Source: Brachycybe producta (lineage: Eukaryota > Arthropoda > Diplopoda > Playtdesmida > Andrognathidae). From it: a DNA stretch of 64,000 nucleotides. Below the pieces are notes generated by a model. It was not told the origin of the DNA. It worked only from the letters and a program-made list of their open reading frames with translations, and ran no database searches. Below are positions 12,244-23,339 of the stretch, one piece after another (position 1 is the stretch's first letter; every line of letters starts with the position of its first letter). The position numbers were made by a program, and so were the translations under genes. The stretch lies in assembly GCA_036925085.1 (NCBI GenBank), contig JAUPFP010000003.1:4266979-4330978 (forward strand), written 5' to 3'.

Positions 12244-12448
12244 ACAGGCAATTAAAAATCGGGACAAACAGAAGTTGGCCCCGCCCTTTTTATGACGACC
12301 GGCAACTTCTAATTGGTTTGTTGTGTGGTTTGACGTTGAAAAGGGCGGAGCATGGGACGTCAGACTACATAACCAATCCATTAGAAGTTGTGTTCGTCAT
12401 AAAAAGGGCAGAGCCAACTTCTGTATGTCCCGATTTCTAATTGCCTGT
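12244..12448. repeat. Family D MITE with 9-bp duplication TGCGCATTG
   Basis: 205 bp, with ends acaggcaattaaaaatcggg and cccgatttctaattgcctgt. The flanks 12235-12243 and 12449-12457 are both tgcgcattg. This is the clearest example of the family's insertion signature. Confidence 0.85.
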
Positions 12449-12795
12449 TGCGCATTGCAGTTTATCGTTTTATATAGGAGTGATCGCAGATTTGCTTTAG
12501 CAGCGCCATCTATTGATGGCCAATAGAAACTGCGAATGAACCGATCACTACAGAAGACATAGGAAGTCGGCGAAAATTAATTAAATTAAATTAAATTAAA
12601 ATTAATGAATAAAATTAATTGGGCGTTTTTTTGCACACCTGTGGCGCGCGAACCTAAATATAATTCCCCCCCCCCCAAGTAAAAAGAGAAAAATAAATAT
12701 TGAAAATGTATGAGGCGCAAACTCCTAATTGCCAAAATAAAAATGTTCATTGAGTATTGCACAATCAAAACACGCCGCATCGACATTCGACCCTA

Positions 12796-13078
12796 AAACC
12801 TTGTACACACATGAGTTAAATGAATTCAAATTAAATGTGTTTAGGTGAATTTATACGGAATCCAGTTAAGGACATCACCGCAAACAAAAATTGACTTTAT
12901 TATTAATATTTTAAATTGAAATACTAAATCAATATTTTGCCAATAATTTATAAATTACATTTTAGTAAATTAACTCAATATTTTCAGATTATCAACTGAA
13001 TTGAATTGGACATATTGTTTGTTTGCCCTTCACACGTTTATTATTTAAATGCATTTAAATTATTAGGTGTGTACTAGG
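12796..13078. repeat. Family E inverted repeat
   Basis: Outer ends are ccttgtacacacatgagtta and aggtgtgtactaggtatt. The interior begins with a G-like tip (tacggaatccagttaaggac). Sister copies are at 25951 and 61669. Confidence 0.65.
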
Positions 13079-13660
13079 TATTAAAGCCTAAATAACGAGA
13101 TAAATATGCTACAGGGACGGTGTAAAATAAAAAAAAAACAGTTTTAGGCATTTTCTAAAAATTTTAAAATCGCCAGTTACAACATTGTTCTAGCACATGC
13201 TTTAATTATAAAAAAAATTAATATACAATAAATACATTATGTAATAAGAATTATTACATAATATATTTATTGTATATTATTTTTTTTTTAATAATTAATT
13301 TATTAAATAAACTATAAATGTATAATTGTGTATAGCATAAAACAGTTGCTATAAAGAGTAATAAATTAGAAAATTGTTACTACTTTTTAGTCTTTCTTTA
13401 AAAAAAACATTCATTAAAGACCACAACATTTTATTTGGATTCTTTTTTGTATTCATATTTTAATATTTTGCAATTCAAAATATGAATACAAAAGTGTTGT
13501 TTATAAACCCAAATGAGTTCAATGTTTTTTTAAGTTTCAATTTTTTAAAACTCATTACAATTTCCAAATACACAAATTTATTTTTTTTTAATTGTTGCAT
13601 TAATGTGAAAAGGTTGATAATAATAATAATAATAATAGGTTAGGCCGGATTTAAAACCTT
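13079..13660. other. AT-rich stretch with two perfect-looking hairpins
   Basis: Hairpins are centred near 13248 (arms atacaataaatacattatgt) and 13468 (arms attcatattttaatattttg). Nothing else was recognised. Confidence 0.5.
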
Positions 13661-13667
13661 TAAAAGG

Positions 13668-13788
13668 TAGTACACACACTAGGAAAGGTTGCAATACAAT
13701 GTTGCGGGTCTGAATCGCGTCAGTTGCAGACCCGCAACAATGTATCGGAGCAGCCCCGAACATTGTATCACAACAATGTTCTACTAGC
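13668..13788. repeat. Short family K copy
   Basis: It has ggttgcaatacaatgttgcg and the inverted cattgtatcacaacaatg, with the shared gtctgaatcgcgtcagttgc core. Confidence 0.55.
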
Positions 13789-13793
13789 CTTAA

Positions 13794-15405
13794 GAGGCTA
13801 CATCGCAAAATTACTTCGGAAAATCTCCGCAAAGAGCGCTAGCATCGTTTGTCTATTGAGCTTATAAGACCCGATGTTAAGAGCCTAGATCCACGTCCAT
13901 CTTGTTGTTTTGAGCAGACGACAACGAGACAAATGAGTGTTCTTATATGGTGTTACTAAAACTGCAAGAAATCGCCTCACAATCGCTCAATTAAAATACA
14001 GTAAAGCGCAAAATGCAATAAAAAGTATTGTTCTTCACGTGCTCGATTTATATAATTTTTGAAAAGGTCCTTCTATTTTTAAACAACGTTCAAAGTCGTT
14101 CGTTTTTTCAACCCCATGTTAAATCCCATAGGATCAAAAACCGTCCCACAAACATTTGAAAAAATCTCGTTAAAACTGATTTAGAACAATAACAAAATAA
14201 TTAGCACATACATTCATGTATTGGCTTCACGATGTTTCCTTTTTATAAATTTTGAAAAGGTCCTTCTATTTTTTAATAACGTTTAAAATCGTATGTTTTT
14301 TAACTCCATGTTAAATCCCATAGGACTAAAACACCGTCCAACAAAAGTTAAGAGAACTCTCATTAAAAATGAATTAGAGCAATCAGAAAAATTAGCACGT
14401 ACTTACACGTGTTTATTGCCTTCTGGATTATTCCTTTTTCTAAATTTTAAAAGGGCTTTCTATTTTTAAATAACATTTAAAATCTTACGTTTTTTTAACT
14501 CCATGTTAAGTCCCATAGGAGCAAAAAACCGTCACCCAAACATTTGAAGAACTCCCGTTAAAAACAACTCAGAACAATAACAAAATAATTATTACGTGCA
14601 TTAATCTACTGGCTTCACAATGTTTTCTTTTTATAAGATTAGCACACGAAATTATTTTTCTATTAATTATTATGTGACTTCGAACCGGGAGAAAAAACGT
14701 TAAAAAACCGTTTTTCAATCAACAACGATCGCAGCGCCTACATTCGGAGAAATTTTGAACTAAACGATGTATCTAGCCTCTTAAAGAAGAAACGTTAGTT
14801 TTTAAAATACACAGTCGCGGAAATATGTTTATTTTATATATTATTTTCATTGAGTGATAGAATGACAAAAAATTGGTAAGTGCGGTTCTATTTTTAAAAA
14901 CTATTTCAAAATCGAATCGTATGCACTCATAAGAAAAAAAAAACATCCATTAAAATGCTTGTAAAAATACCTAAAAATAATTTTAAAAAACCAGAAAAAA
15001 AAATCAGCACGTGTGCCAATGTGTTGGCTTCACTGTGGTTTTTTTAAAATTACTTTCACGAGCATTGTTATGAATGTTTTTTTTTCTTCTTACGAGCGCG
15101 TACTCAATGGAGTTTAACGTAAGAATTAGAAATTCGCGATTTTGAAATAGTTTTTTAAAAATAGAACCGCACTTTCCAATTTTTTGTCATTAATCACTCG
15201 ATCAGCATATATTTAAGGTGCACATTGCACTTTGAAAACTTAATATTGGACAACTTTAAATATGAAAAATAAACATATTGCCACCACGACTGTGTATTTT
15301 AAAAATTAACGTTTATTCTTTAACATTGGGTCTATGGGCTCAATAGAAAAACGATGCTAGCGTTCTTTGCGGAGATTTTTCGAAGTAATTATGCGCTGTA
15401 GCCTC
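13794..15405. repeat. Family A TTAA-MITE interrupted by a family B element
   Basis: Outer TTAA sites are at 13790-13793 and 15406-15409, with tips gaggctacatcgcaaaatta and the inverted tagcctc. The A sequence stops at TTAA 13877-13880 and resumes after TTAA 14781-14784, which fixes the B insertion. Without B and one TTAA it is about 708 bp. Confidence 0.85.
13881..14780. repeat. Family B TTAA-element nested in family A
   Basis: Its ends are gagcctagatccacg and gatgtatctagcctc, bounded by TTAA on both sides. The interior holds about three tandem copies of a 193-194-bp unit (aaggtccttctatttttaa ... attagcacgta) at about 14050-14630. Its ends resemble family A ends, so A and B probably used the same transposase type (TTAA targets suggest piggyBac or Kolobok-like). 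Confidence 0.8.
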
Positions 15406-16157
15406 TTAAGGACCTAGACAACTGGACTCTTTCTGAGAACCTGAGGATGCATCTATGTGGCTACATTAATAAACATTTATAAAACACGAAATCTATTTAT
15501 TAAATGAACTGTTCTTTTGATAGACTTAGTGCTTTTATAGATTTTGGTTTTCGCCAAAGCTGCTCAGACTAAGCCCGATTTGAGCAAAACGGGAAAGCAC
15601 AAAATTTATATTTTTATATTATTATTTTTCGAGTTTATAAAGCAATGCCAAGACAACAATTTACTTTTAAAGATGAATTTGTAATACATTGATTGACCTC
15701 CACCACTGCCGTTGTTCGCCCGCTCCGATTTTTTCCGATTAGCAGTAAATCGGCAAAAATCGGCCTGGTACAGCCTTAATCGACAGGAGAAAAAAATTCC
15801 ATAGCCCAACTACATTTGGAAAGAAAGACCACCAATATGACATCAGTTCCAGGTCTTATTTCGTTAATAGGCTTCGGATATCATGTGCGTGCGGCGCACA
15901 TATCGAGAGATCTTCGAAAAAGTTGAAATCGACAGCAACACTGACAATCAGCGACTGCAATCAACTGAAATAACCTCTACAAGGAGACTTTTCATAAATA
16001 GAAAAGTTGTTCAAATCCAGATTACTGATAAACACTTTTCGTACATACGCCTCTTGCACCTGATAAACCCTCTTGATATAACGTAATATCGCCGTACATT
16101 TCATAATGTTTCAGGTTACTAGAATCAAACAATTTTAACATTGATCCAACACATGAC
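15406..16157. other. Region downstream of the MSANTD3-like gene
   Basis: About 750 bp between family A and the stop codon, probably including the 3' untranslated region. No minus-strand poly(A) signal was assigned and no other gene is seen. Confidence 0.4.
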
Positions 16158-16414
16158 CTACGGCTCCGTCGGCAAAATATATTGAACATCTTGCGATTTT
16201 GGATCCGAACCCGATAGTAGTTCCTTAGAGAGTATCCGCATTTTCAAGGCATGTTCTTCCTCCATCATTTCAAACTGACGACGTGCCGTGTTTCGTTTCA
16301 ACGTTTCGGTTTCTTGTTGCAACATGAGCGTTCTCATACGAACCCTATGCTCCTCGTACTCCATGTCAAAAAGAGACGATCGATGTTCCTTTCGTTGCCG
16401 GTTTTTCAAAATAC
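16158..16414 (-). CDS. MSANTD3-like exon 4: C-terminal coiled coil and stop
   Basis: 257 nt, entered in phase 1; acceptor aattacag. It encodes ILKNRQRKEHRSSLFDMEYE then a long charged helix (EEHRVRMRTLMLQQETETLK, RRQFEMMEEEHALKMRIL) and ends at TAG. The preceding intron is 65 bp. Confidence 0.82.
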
Positions 16415-18358
16415 CTGTAATTGATACATCATCTCAATTAATAGGGGCTAAAATTACTAGTATACGAGGAGTATAATACCTGACGCTATGTCTGGCTTAA
16501 TAATATGAGATGTACTATTGTCTCCTTCGTCAATACTGTTCGTGATGTTGCTACCCGACATGTCATCCACCCCAGTTGCAATATCTCCTTTAGCTTTCAC
16601 ATCATCTGTGGACACTTGAGAGTCTATAAACATGTTACTTAAACCAGGGGTTCTTAACTGGGAGGGAGGATGGGTATGGACGATATAGGACTCGATTTCT
16701 GAATAATTTTTTTTTTCAGAAAAACTTGTCAAATTAAAATAAACTAGGCCTTTGGAGCAACAAAATTTTGTAAATGCTCCGCTCCGCGTCAAATTCATTT
16801 TGAATCAAATTTGATATTAACATAAATAGCGCCATCTAGTGCCACCATAACAACTCACACAAATGGCCAACAGTCGTTTAGTAAACTAAGTTGTAATTTT
16901 TTTTTTTGACATGCATGCCCGATTTAAGTAATTTCGGCTTGGAATTGGAATTTAAAAAAACTGGGGCAGTACAGCAGTCAAAAATATTAGTGCTCCAGCT
17001 CCGGTCACTCCACTGCTCCGCTCCAAAGCTCTGGGATAGACTTTCACTGGTATCAATATGGATTGAGAAAGGGAAGCCGCTAAAAGACATCTTTTGAAGT
17101 CAAACTGGTACCCTGAAGCTGCTGTCACCCCAGGCTATCATTTCCACTTGAAAAAGGCCCGTTCCCTCCATTACTACCCACTCCATTACTTCCTCATGGT
17201 TCATTGACCTGTCCCACCTCAATGCCCCGCCTTTACCTGTTGGTGACCACTCCCCCCTCCTTCCCCACATGGCGATGGGCGGATGAACACCAAAGAAAAG
17301 GTGTCCGGCCATTTTGCTGCTGGTTTACCTCTTTGAGGTATATCTGCCCCCAAGAGTATAACGTGCCGGACACGAGAAGAATTGGGCGCCATTTCTTTCA
17401 TCGTAGTGTCTACTACACTCAATCGTTTTTAATCTAGTTGTTATATCTTCATAATCATTCTGCCATCTTGTCTACTTGGTATTTTCTCATCAAGAGAGGC
17501 TACAACAGAGGCTACTTCAGGTAATCAGGGTTAAACCTAGCTCTTCGTAAGTTCCTATATGGTGCCTGTACGAACCCAAGAAAAGCCTCCTGTTACAATA
17601 GGTACTTAATTTACATGTACATCAATGAAATTCCAGTATCTATCATAAACGTATGATTGTGTGAAAGCGGCCTAATAGGACTGGTGATAACGATGGTGGC
17701 GACTTCGATAACCTGGTGAAGGGGGTATGGGGACATATTGGGAGGGGGGGGGGATCTCTAATCGTAAGAAACGTTAAGAACCCCTGACTGAAAACTTAAC
17801 AAAATACGCTTACCGGAATCACAATCATATCCATTCACAAGTGGGTTCAGCTGAGATAGAATGATTGCTGTAATTTTCTCCGTTTCTTGACTTACGCCTG
17901 GAACCATTCGCCCACCTCCTGTTTTACGCAGTGCTTGTTTCTTTATTGCAAGCTGTCCCAACATAATTTATGTATCAGACAAACCAATGAATATTCCTCA
18001 TACTATATATTTTACCAGTTTGTTTCAATTTGTCGATGCCCGAACACACGACAAATAAGCAAAACAAACACCATGTTCGTATATTGCTTACCTCCTTTTT
18101 AGCAGTACGTTTCGCATTGCTCCAGTATTTCTGCAACTGTTTCGCAGTTCTGGCATTGGTTTGACAGTCACTGCAAAACTGTGACGTGATCGAAACCCAC
18201 GCATCTTTTTTCCGTTTGATACTGCTAAAATCCGACTGTTTCGACTCGACGACATCCCTGTTTTGCTTAACGAGGTCCAAAAGTAACTGTCTTTCGTATG
18301 GAGAAAAAGCGACAGCCTTGTGGCGTATAGCTTGCGTCTCGCTATCGTCATCCGACAT
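16158..18358 (-). CDS. MSANTD3-like Myb/SANT-like DNA-binding domain protein, complete, 4 exons, 268 aa
   Basis: Exons 18358-18092, 17952-17814, 16623-16480 and 16414-16158 join in frame (807 nt with TAG stop). Residues about 14-88 form the Myb/SANT-like trihelix: FSPYERQLLLDLV, then SDFSSIKRKKDAWVSI, then TAKQLQKYWSNAKRTAKKE, with the spaced tryptophans of the fold. The middle is polar and acidic. The C-terminus is a charged coiled coil (RRQFEMMEEEHALKMRILSK), like the AEEEHRIKMEVLNK helix of MSANTD3. The length is close to the vertebrate protein (about 275 aa). The family is thought to be nuclear and DNA-binding, and related domains also occur in Harbinger transposon Myb-like proteins. No DDE nuclease gene is nearby, so I read this as a host gene. 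Alternatives are MSANTD4 or FSBP relatives. Confidence 0.8.
16480..16623 (-). CDS. MSANTD3-like exon 3: acidic linker
   Basis: 144 nt, phase 1 on both sides; acceptor gtttatag, donor gtatta. It encodes DSQVSTDDVKAKGDIATGVD then DMSGSNITNSIDEGD and IKPDIAS. Composition is acidic and serine-rich with no recognisable fold. A hAT element begins 21 bp upstream of its acceptor. Confidence 0.75.
16645..17786. mobile_element. hAT-type non-autonomous element inside intron 2 of the MSANTD3-like gene
   Basis: The ends are caggggttcttaactggg and gttaagaacccctg, typical hAT/Charlie-like inverted ends. The flanking 8-mers acttaaac and actgaaaa agree at 6 of 8 positions, so an eroded 8-bp duplication is plausible. 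The element is 1142 bp and removing it leaves an intron of about 49 bp. A GC-richer inner block lies at 17100-17430. Confidence 0.65.
17814..17952 (-). CDS. MSANTD3-like exon 2
   Basis: 139 nt, phase 0 to phase 1; acceptor gggacag, donor gtaagc. It encodes LAIKKQALRKTGGGRMVPGV then SQETEKITAIILSQLNPLV and NGYDCDS. A GGG followed by a hydrophobic NPLVxG segment is typical of Myb/SANT-like proteins of the Harbinger-related group. Confidence 0.8.
18092..18358 (-). CDS. MSANTD3-like exon 1: start codon and Myb/SANT domain
   Basis: 89 codons from ATG (MSDDDSETQAIRHK) to KRTAKKE, phase 0, donor gtaagc. The start is the first ATG in the frame and gives an acidic leader before the trihelix. The whole DNA-binding domain is on this exon. 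Confidence 0.82.
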
Positions 18359-18556
18359 GTTCTAATGAAAAATGTAATCATGACAATCGTTATGAATCAA
18401 GATACACCACCAATACAACTTATGTAAGTGAAAGCTGAGCAACATTGGGACAAAAAGGACGAATAGGGCTGAGGTGTTTTCTCAAGAACTGCTGCTGCCA
18501 TCTGGAAGACATTGCTATTAACTTTTAAATTCTGGACAAATTTAGTAATAATTTAA
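18359..18556. other. Upstream flank of the MSANTD3-like gene
   Basis: Only about 200 bp separate the start codon from a family A half element. No TATA box or other promoter motif could be defended. Confidence 0.3.
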
Positions 18557-18869
18557 AAGAGGTTACATAGCAAAATTACTTCGAAAAATCTCCGCAAATA
18601 GCGCTAGCATCGGTTTTCTATTGAGCCCAATAGACCCTACGTTAAAGAAGAAACGTTAATTTTTAAAATCCACAGTCGCGGCGGAAATATGTTTATTTTT
18701 CATATTTAAAGTTGTCCAATTTTAATAGTTCAAAGTGCAATGTGCTCCTAAAATATATGCTGATCGAGTGATAGAATGACAAAAAAATTGTTAAATGCGG
18801 TTCTATTTTTAAAAATTTATTTCAAAATTGCGAATTTCTAACTCTTATGTTAAACTCCATTGAGTACGC
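18557..18869. repeat. Family A half element
   Basis: After TTAA (18553-18556) the left arm aagaggttacatagcaaaat runs to ttaaactccattgagtacgc; the right arm is missing. Confidence 0.7.
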
Positions 18870-19234
18870 ACAACCTGGGCAGACCTAACACCAGCGATGT
18901 TACGTAAAATGTCGCAAAACACATGGAGACGTATCCGACTCTGCAGCGACAACGATGGAGCTCACGCGGACCTAATTAGATCCTTAGGTAAGTAGGCCCA
19001 CCCTGTACAGTTCGGTAACTGCCCAATGCCATCAATACTTAATAGTGTGAATTCAAAAGAGGTTAAAAACCCGTCATTTACGTGTTTTGTGCATTTTAAG
19101 GAAACGTTTCGTCATAATAATAAATTAATAATGAATAGCACAACCCTCACGTAGTCAATTTTGCGGTTCTAAAGATTCCCAAAACAGTTTGTAAACACCA
19201 AGTTGGTTCGAATCGATACGGTTCAGGACAAAAT
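18870..19234. other. No recognised feature
   Basis: Mixed-composition sequence without coding signal or repeat match that I could identify. Confidence 0.4.
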
Positions 19235-19535
19235 GATGAACTGATGAACATTATGGGTAACTGTAAAACCCGACACAGAAAGCACATAGAATTGGATGAA
19301 TACTATATTAATATGGATGAACAGTTTGAACACAAACTTTAAAGGGATGAACAATAGAGGAACAAAAGGATGAACATGGTTTTAAGGTGGATGAACATGG
19401 TTGATCTCCCATAAAATCATGTTCATCCTTTTATTTCTCTCTGTTCATCCATATTAATATAATGTTCATCCAATTCTATATGAATTTTGTGTCGGGTTTA
19501 AGAGTTACCTTCAATGTTCATCCGTTCATCTTACA
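19235..19535. repeat. Family F palindromic repeat of GATGAACAT units
   Basis: The arms contain gggtaactgtaaaacccgac and gtcgggtttaagagttacc around inverted runs of ggatgaacatggtttta-type units. Relatives are at 43175-43740 and inside G5. Confidence 0.65.
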
Positions 19536-20229
19536 ATAACATTGCGCCTACGCCGTCATGCTGCACACGCACGTGCTAGTGTGTATAGGTTCATAAACTA
19601 CTACACTTACCATCAACAAACGTCGTACGTTACGAAAACGGGTTATAAAACGTGTCTAGTTGCTTGACCCTCAAGACGAATTTAGTCCATTAGAAAGCCG
19701 TTTTAAAGATACTCAGTAATAGAAGAAACCCAACTATAAGAAATTATTAAAGTAAATAGCATCTAACTTATAAAAATAATCGATATCGTACCAAAAATTG
19801 AAAATAAGTTGGAAAGACTTAACTTACCTTCTTAAAACGTTCAAGAACGTAAAATTTAACTGTGGTATGTCGTTAGAAACATAATTCTGGATCTGTTGAA
19901 AGTGTGAAACAGTGTTTCATGTCTTCCTGTTTCAATTTTCAACGAAATTGATTAAAAACTAGCCGATTTCAAGATTTATTTTCAACAGAAGAAAACTTGA
20001 CGCGTTAACAAAACATGGGCGCCGCCATCTTTAAATGTATTCAACGGATACGACATAGTTTGTGGATCACGTACGACGTGCACGAAGGGGAACGACATAG
20101 AAGAAAAGCATGAAAGAGATTCACAGCAAGGCATTACGTACCTCGTAGCATTAAAAGGAGCTTCATTGCTCTTTATTTTACACATGCGCGTTGTATCTAT
20201 GAGAGTACATATAAAGTACAGTATATTAA
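19536..20229. other. No recognised feature
   Basis: No supported gene; the short frame at 19982-20185 has no homology that I recognise. Confidence 0.4.
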
Positions 20230-20680
20230 AAGCCTAGACACAGCGTTTAATTCAAAATCTCTCCGAATGTAGGCGCTGCGGTCGTTTTTGCTATTAAAAA
20301 TGGTTTTAATCCAGTTATGAAGTCACATAACAATTAATACAAAAATAACTGCACGTGCTATGCTTACAAAAAGCAATAAGTATGAAGCTAATACATTATT
20401 GCACATGCTAGTTTTTTGTTATTGCTCTAAATCGTTTTTAACGAGAGTTCTGCAAACTATTGTGGAACATTTTTTTTGGTCCTATGGGATTTAACATCAA
20501 GTTAAAAAAATGTATGATTTTAAACATTATTTAAAAATAGAAGGACCTATTTAAAATTTATAGAAAGCGATCACTTAATGACCAATACTTTCTATTGCAT
20601 TTTGTGCTTTACTGTATCTTCATTGAACGATTGTTTGACTATTTCTTTAAGTTTTAGTAACACTTTATCGTGTGTAGAGC
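20230..20680. repeat. Family B element, inverted, truncated
   Basis: TTAA at 20226-20229 precedes agcctagacacagcg. The body is the reverse complement of the element at 13881 but has one tandem unit instead of three, and its far tip is lost near gttttagtaacactt. Confidence 0.7.
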
Positions 20681-21019
20681 AATAAATGGCACTGCGAGAT
20701 GTATGAAGATCAGGGAAAGTCTTCTAATGCTAGTCATATGTATGGCCAACGCCTCCTAATTCTAAAGGCCTGCTCATTTTCTTAAAATTCAATAGTAAAG
20801 CCTCGTTTTCATGATGATAGCCACAATTGCACTGACGTGTTATCTCGCACTTAACTTAGCACTATCTCGTTTGACTAGTGGTAGCCAAGCATGGGGTGCC
20901 CGAGATGGTCTATGGGGTATGCAAGATTTGCAATCAATTGATATTGTTCAATTTTTTTTTTATAATTGTGCTATGTTAAAATCTTGTCTGCACCAGAGAG
21001 TGCGCTAATTTGAAATAGT
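20681..21019. other. Fragment related to the inner layer of G5
   Basis: cctcgttttcatgatgatag and cactatctcgtttgactag match the middle of the nest at 53.7-54.1 kb. No gene is seen. Confidence 0.4.
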
Positions 21020-21290
21020 GAGAATGCTAGCCTGGGGTTCATGACTCCTCATCTGTCTCTCCCTATCTCGGCATATGAACCAGTTTGTGAGTGTGAAGGG
21101 ATATCCCTGGGGACTTGGTCGATTTGGACCTGGTTGCACATCGTAGGTGTAACAGATCCAAGTGTATAAGAGCACCGCGCTCCTCTTTGTTCGTCATCCA
21201 TTTCGCTCTCTCAAATTTGTTCATGCTTGTCTTACGTATAGATTCCATTCCGTTATGCAACAATGGGCCCGTGGACCGTCCGACTTAGGT
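21020..21290 (+). repeat. Dispersed repeat R, copy 1
   Basis: It shares ggacctggttgcaca, aggtgtaac and tccaagtgtataagag, plus flanking similarity, with an inverted copy at 48250-48520. Class unknown. Confidence 0.5.
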
Positions 21291-22533
21291 CGATGTATTA
21301 ATGCAAAAAAAAAAACATCTTTGTAATTCTTATGTCTTCTTATATAGAGATGAATAAAAGCGTTTTAATAAAAAGCGGCGTCGTCTTTTCGTATGTTTAA
21401 TATTCTTCAGATGATCGAAGACACCATATAGGATCAAGGAGGCAAAGTACCCAGTGGAGCGTCCGAATACGGCGATCAGAAATGGTTGTAATCACCTTTC
21501 TGAAGAATTTCATGCTCTTCACGAAGCCATTCATGACCATCCGGCTACCGATGACTCTTCAGTGAACCCAGAAAGTTCACAAAAAAGAGGGTCAAAAGTA
21601 GAGAAAGATCTTCACGCTCGCACTTAAATCACGATTGTCATTTATTTTCATCTAGTAAAAAAGAAAAAGAAGACGAAACAAAGTGATAATTAATGTTTTA
21701 TTTAAAATGCAAGTCAACATTTAATTTATTTACACGCAGAATAAATTATTTACAGATTTTTTTCTTATTGTGTCAAAAGTTTTTTGTTTCACTTGGACTT
21801 GATTGTGAAATTATTTCAAATGCTCCAATAAATTACAAAAAAAAATCCCCATAAGGATGATGAATTACAAATATTCTAAATTTCTCTCTTCAAAATTTTA
21901 CTAGAATGATTTTTTTATAACATGTTTTAATTAAAAAAATAATTATTTAAAGTGAAACATCATTCCATATTTTTTTTTATAAGTTGAATGAAATTTAATA
22001 TCACTCAGAAGTTAATAAAATATTAAAATCATAAGGAAAAAAAAATTCCTGATAAATATAAAAATGATTTTTTTTCTTTCGTTTATATTTGGTATTATTT
22101 TTTAAGTTAGAAAAATCCGACAAAATTTGCTTGTCGCCGGTCCTTGCGACCAGTTTCGTTTGTTCTAAAAAAAATGTTTACATGGAACACTCGGTGTCAT
22201 GGGTAGACAGTCGCGCTCACGACGACACAAAATCAGTTTTACCAGTTAAAAAAAACCAGACTCAATGCAACATTTTTGCCGAAGAGGACAATCTAAAAAG
22301 CAATTAATGTCCATCAGCCTGTCCCTAGATGCTGTCAACACCTTTTCGGAACTGCAACAGGGCTAGAAGTCTTTACCTTTAAACGGGCCAACGAGGGTTT
22401 CTCCAAATTAGTACATCTTGAAAGAGCTCTTAAAATAGAGAAAGAGAAAAAAAAAATTGTTTTACAATTTCAAACTTAAGTAAGAAATTCGTTTTAAAAG
22501 TATTAATGTGGCTGAATAGATATTTATTATTAA
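21291..22533. other. No recognised gene
   Basis: AT-rich; short frames such as 22089-22307 have no recognisable family and are probably chance. Confidence 0.4.
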
Positions 22534-22963
22534 GACTGGGCCATTCGAATCCTCGATTCCCGCGAATCTTGAAAAATATTCGAGATTCAAAAACTCGAAT
22601 CTTCACGCTTTTTTTTCGTCTTTCGAATCCTAACCTTAAAAAAATCTTAAAAACTTTGATAAAATTAGTTTTAACTCCATTGACCTCCAATAGAAGCGTT
22701 CACTAACAAAAAAAACCGGCGATTGTTGTCAATTTCGGTGGTTATCCGGATCACCAATATCATCACCTTGTGGCAGTGACCCTTAGTGTCACACTGTTTT
22801 ATTATTAATAATTTAATATTTAATATTATTTCATTTATTTGTATCTTCTTAATGAATAATATAGGATTCTTATACGAGAGATTCGGGAGATTGAGATTCG
22901 AGGTATTTTCGAGAACCTTTTAGGATTCAGATTCGAGAAAATTTAGGATTCGCCCTTCCTCTA
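22534..22963. repeat. Family C hAT-like MITE, near full length
   Basis: It runs from gactgggccattcgaatcc to cgcccttcctcta with all family blocks in order. The terminal motif is partly eroded. Confidence 0.75.
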
Positions 22964-23335
22964 CTTATTATTTTGTTTTCAAAACTAGAACAGTAGAGAA
23001 GATTGTGCGAAAAGTATTTTTCAAGGCGATATCTTAAAAAATAAAACATTTTATAGTTCAGTTTGAAAATGGCTTGTTTTTTTTTTTTGGTTTTTCTATT
23101 GACATTTCATGAAAAACAATTTTCGGCTTTTTTCAAACTGTCAATAAAAAGTTTATTTTGAAAGATAATCAATTAATCATCATAAAAATACTTTTAACAT
23201 TATCACAAACTATTCTAGTTTCGAAAACACTTTTGAATTTTTTTTGTAATATTTCTTCTGTAAAACGTTTGCTTGAAAAATATAAATTTTCTCAAAACCG
23301 TACGCGGGTCGTTACAAAGTAAATCAAACAACAAC
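22964..23335. repeat. Family U repeat (23138-23272) and unassigned sequence
   Basis: caataaaaagtttattttga and the following block match the copy at 4868. No gene. Confidence 0.4.
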
Positions 23336-23339
23336 TTAA

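Noticed and set aside
16158-18358. Active Harbinger transposon gene pair
   Set aside because: Only the Myb/SANT-like gene is present; no DDE nuclease, no Harbinger ends with a 3-bp duplication.
13794-20695. The MSANTD3-like gene as the cargo of one large transposon bounded by the inverted B copies at 13881 and 20230
   Set aside because: The left B is inserted inside an A element that itself ends at 15405 with its own TTAA, and the right B lost one tip. Independent insertions explain it better.
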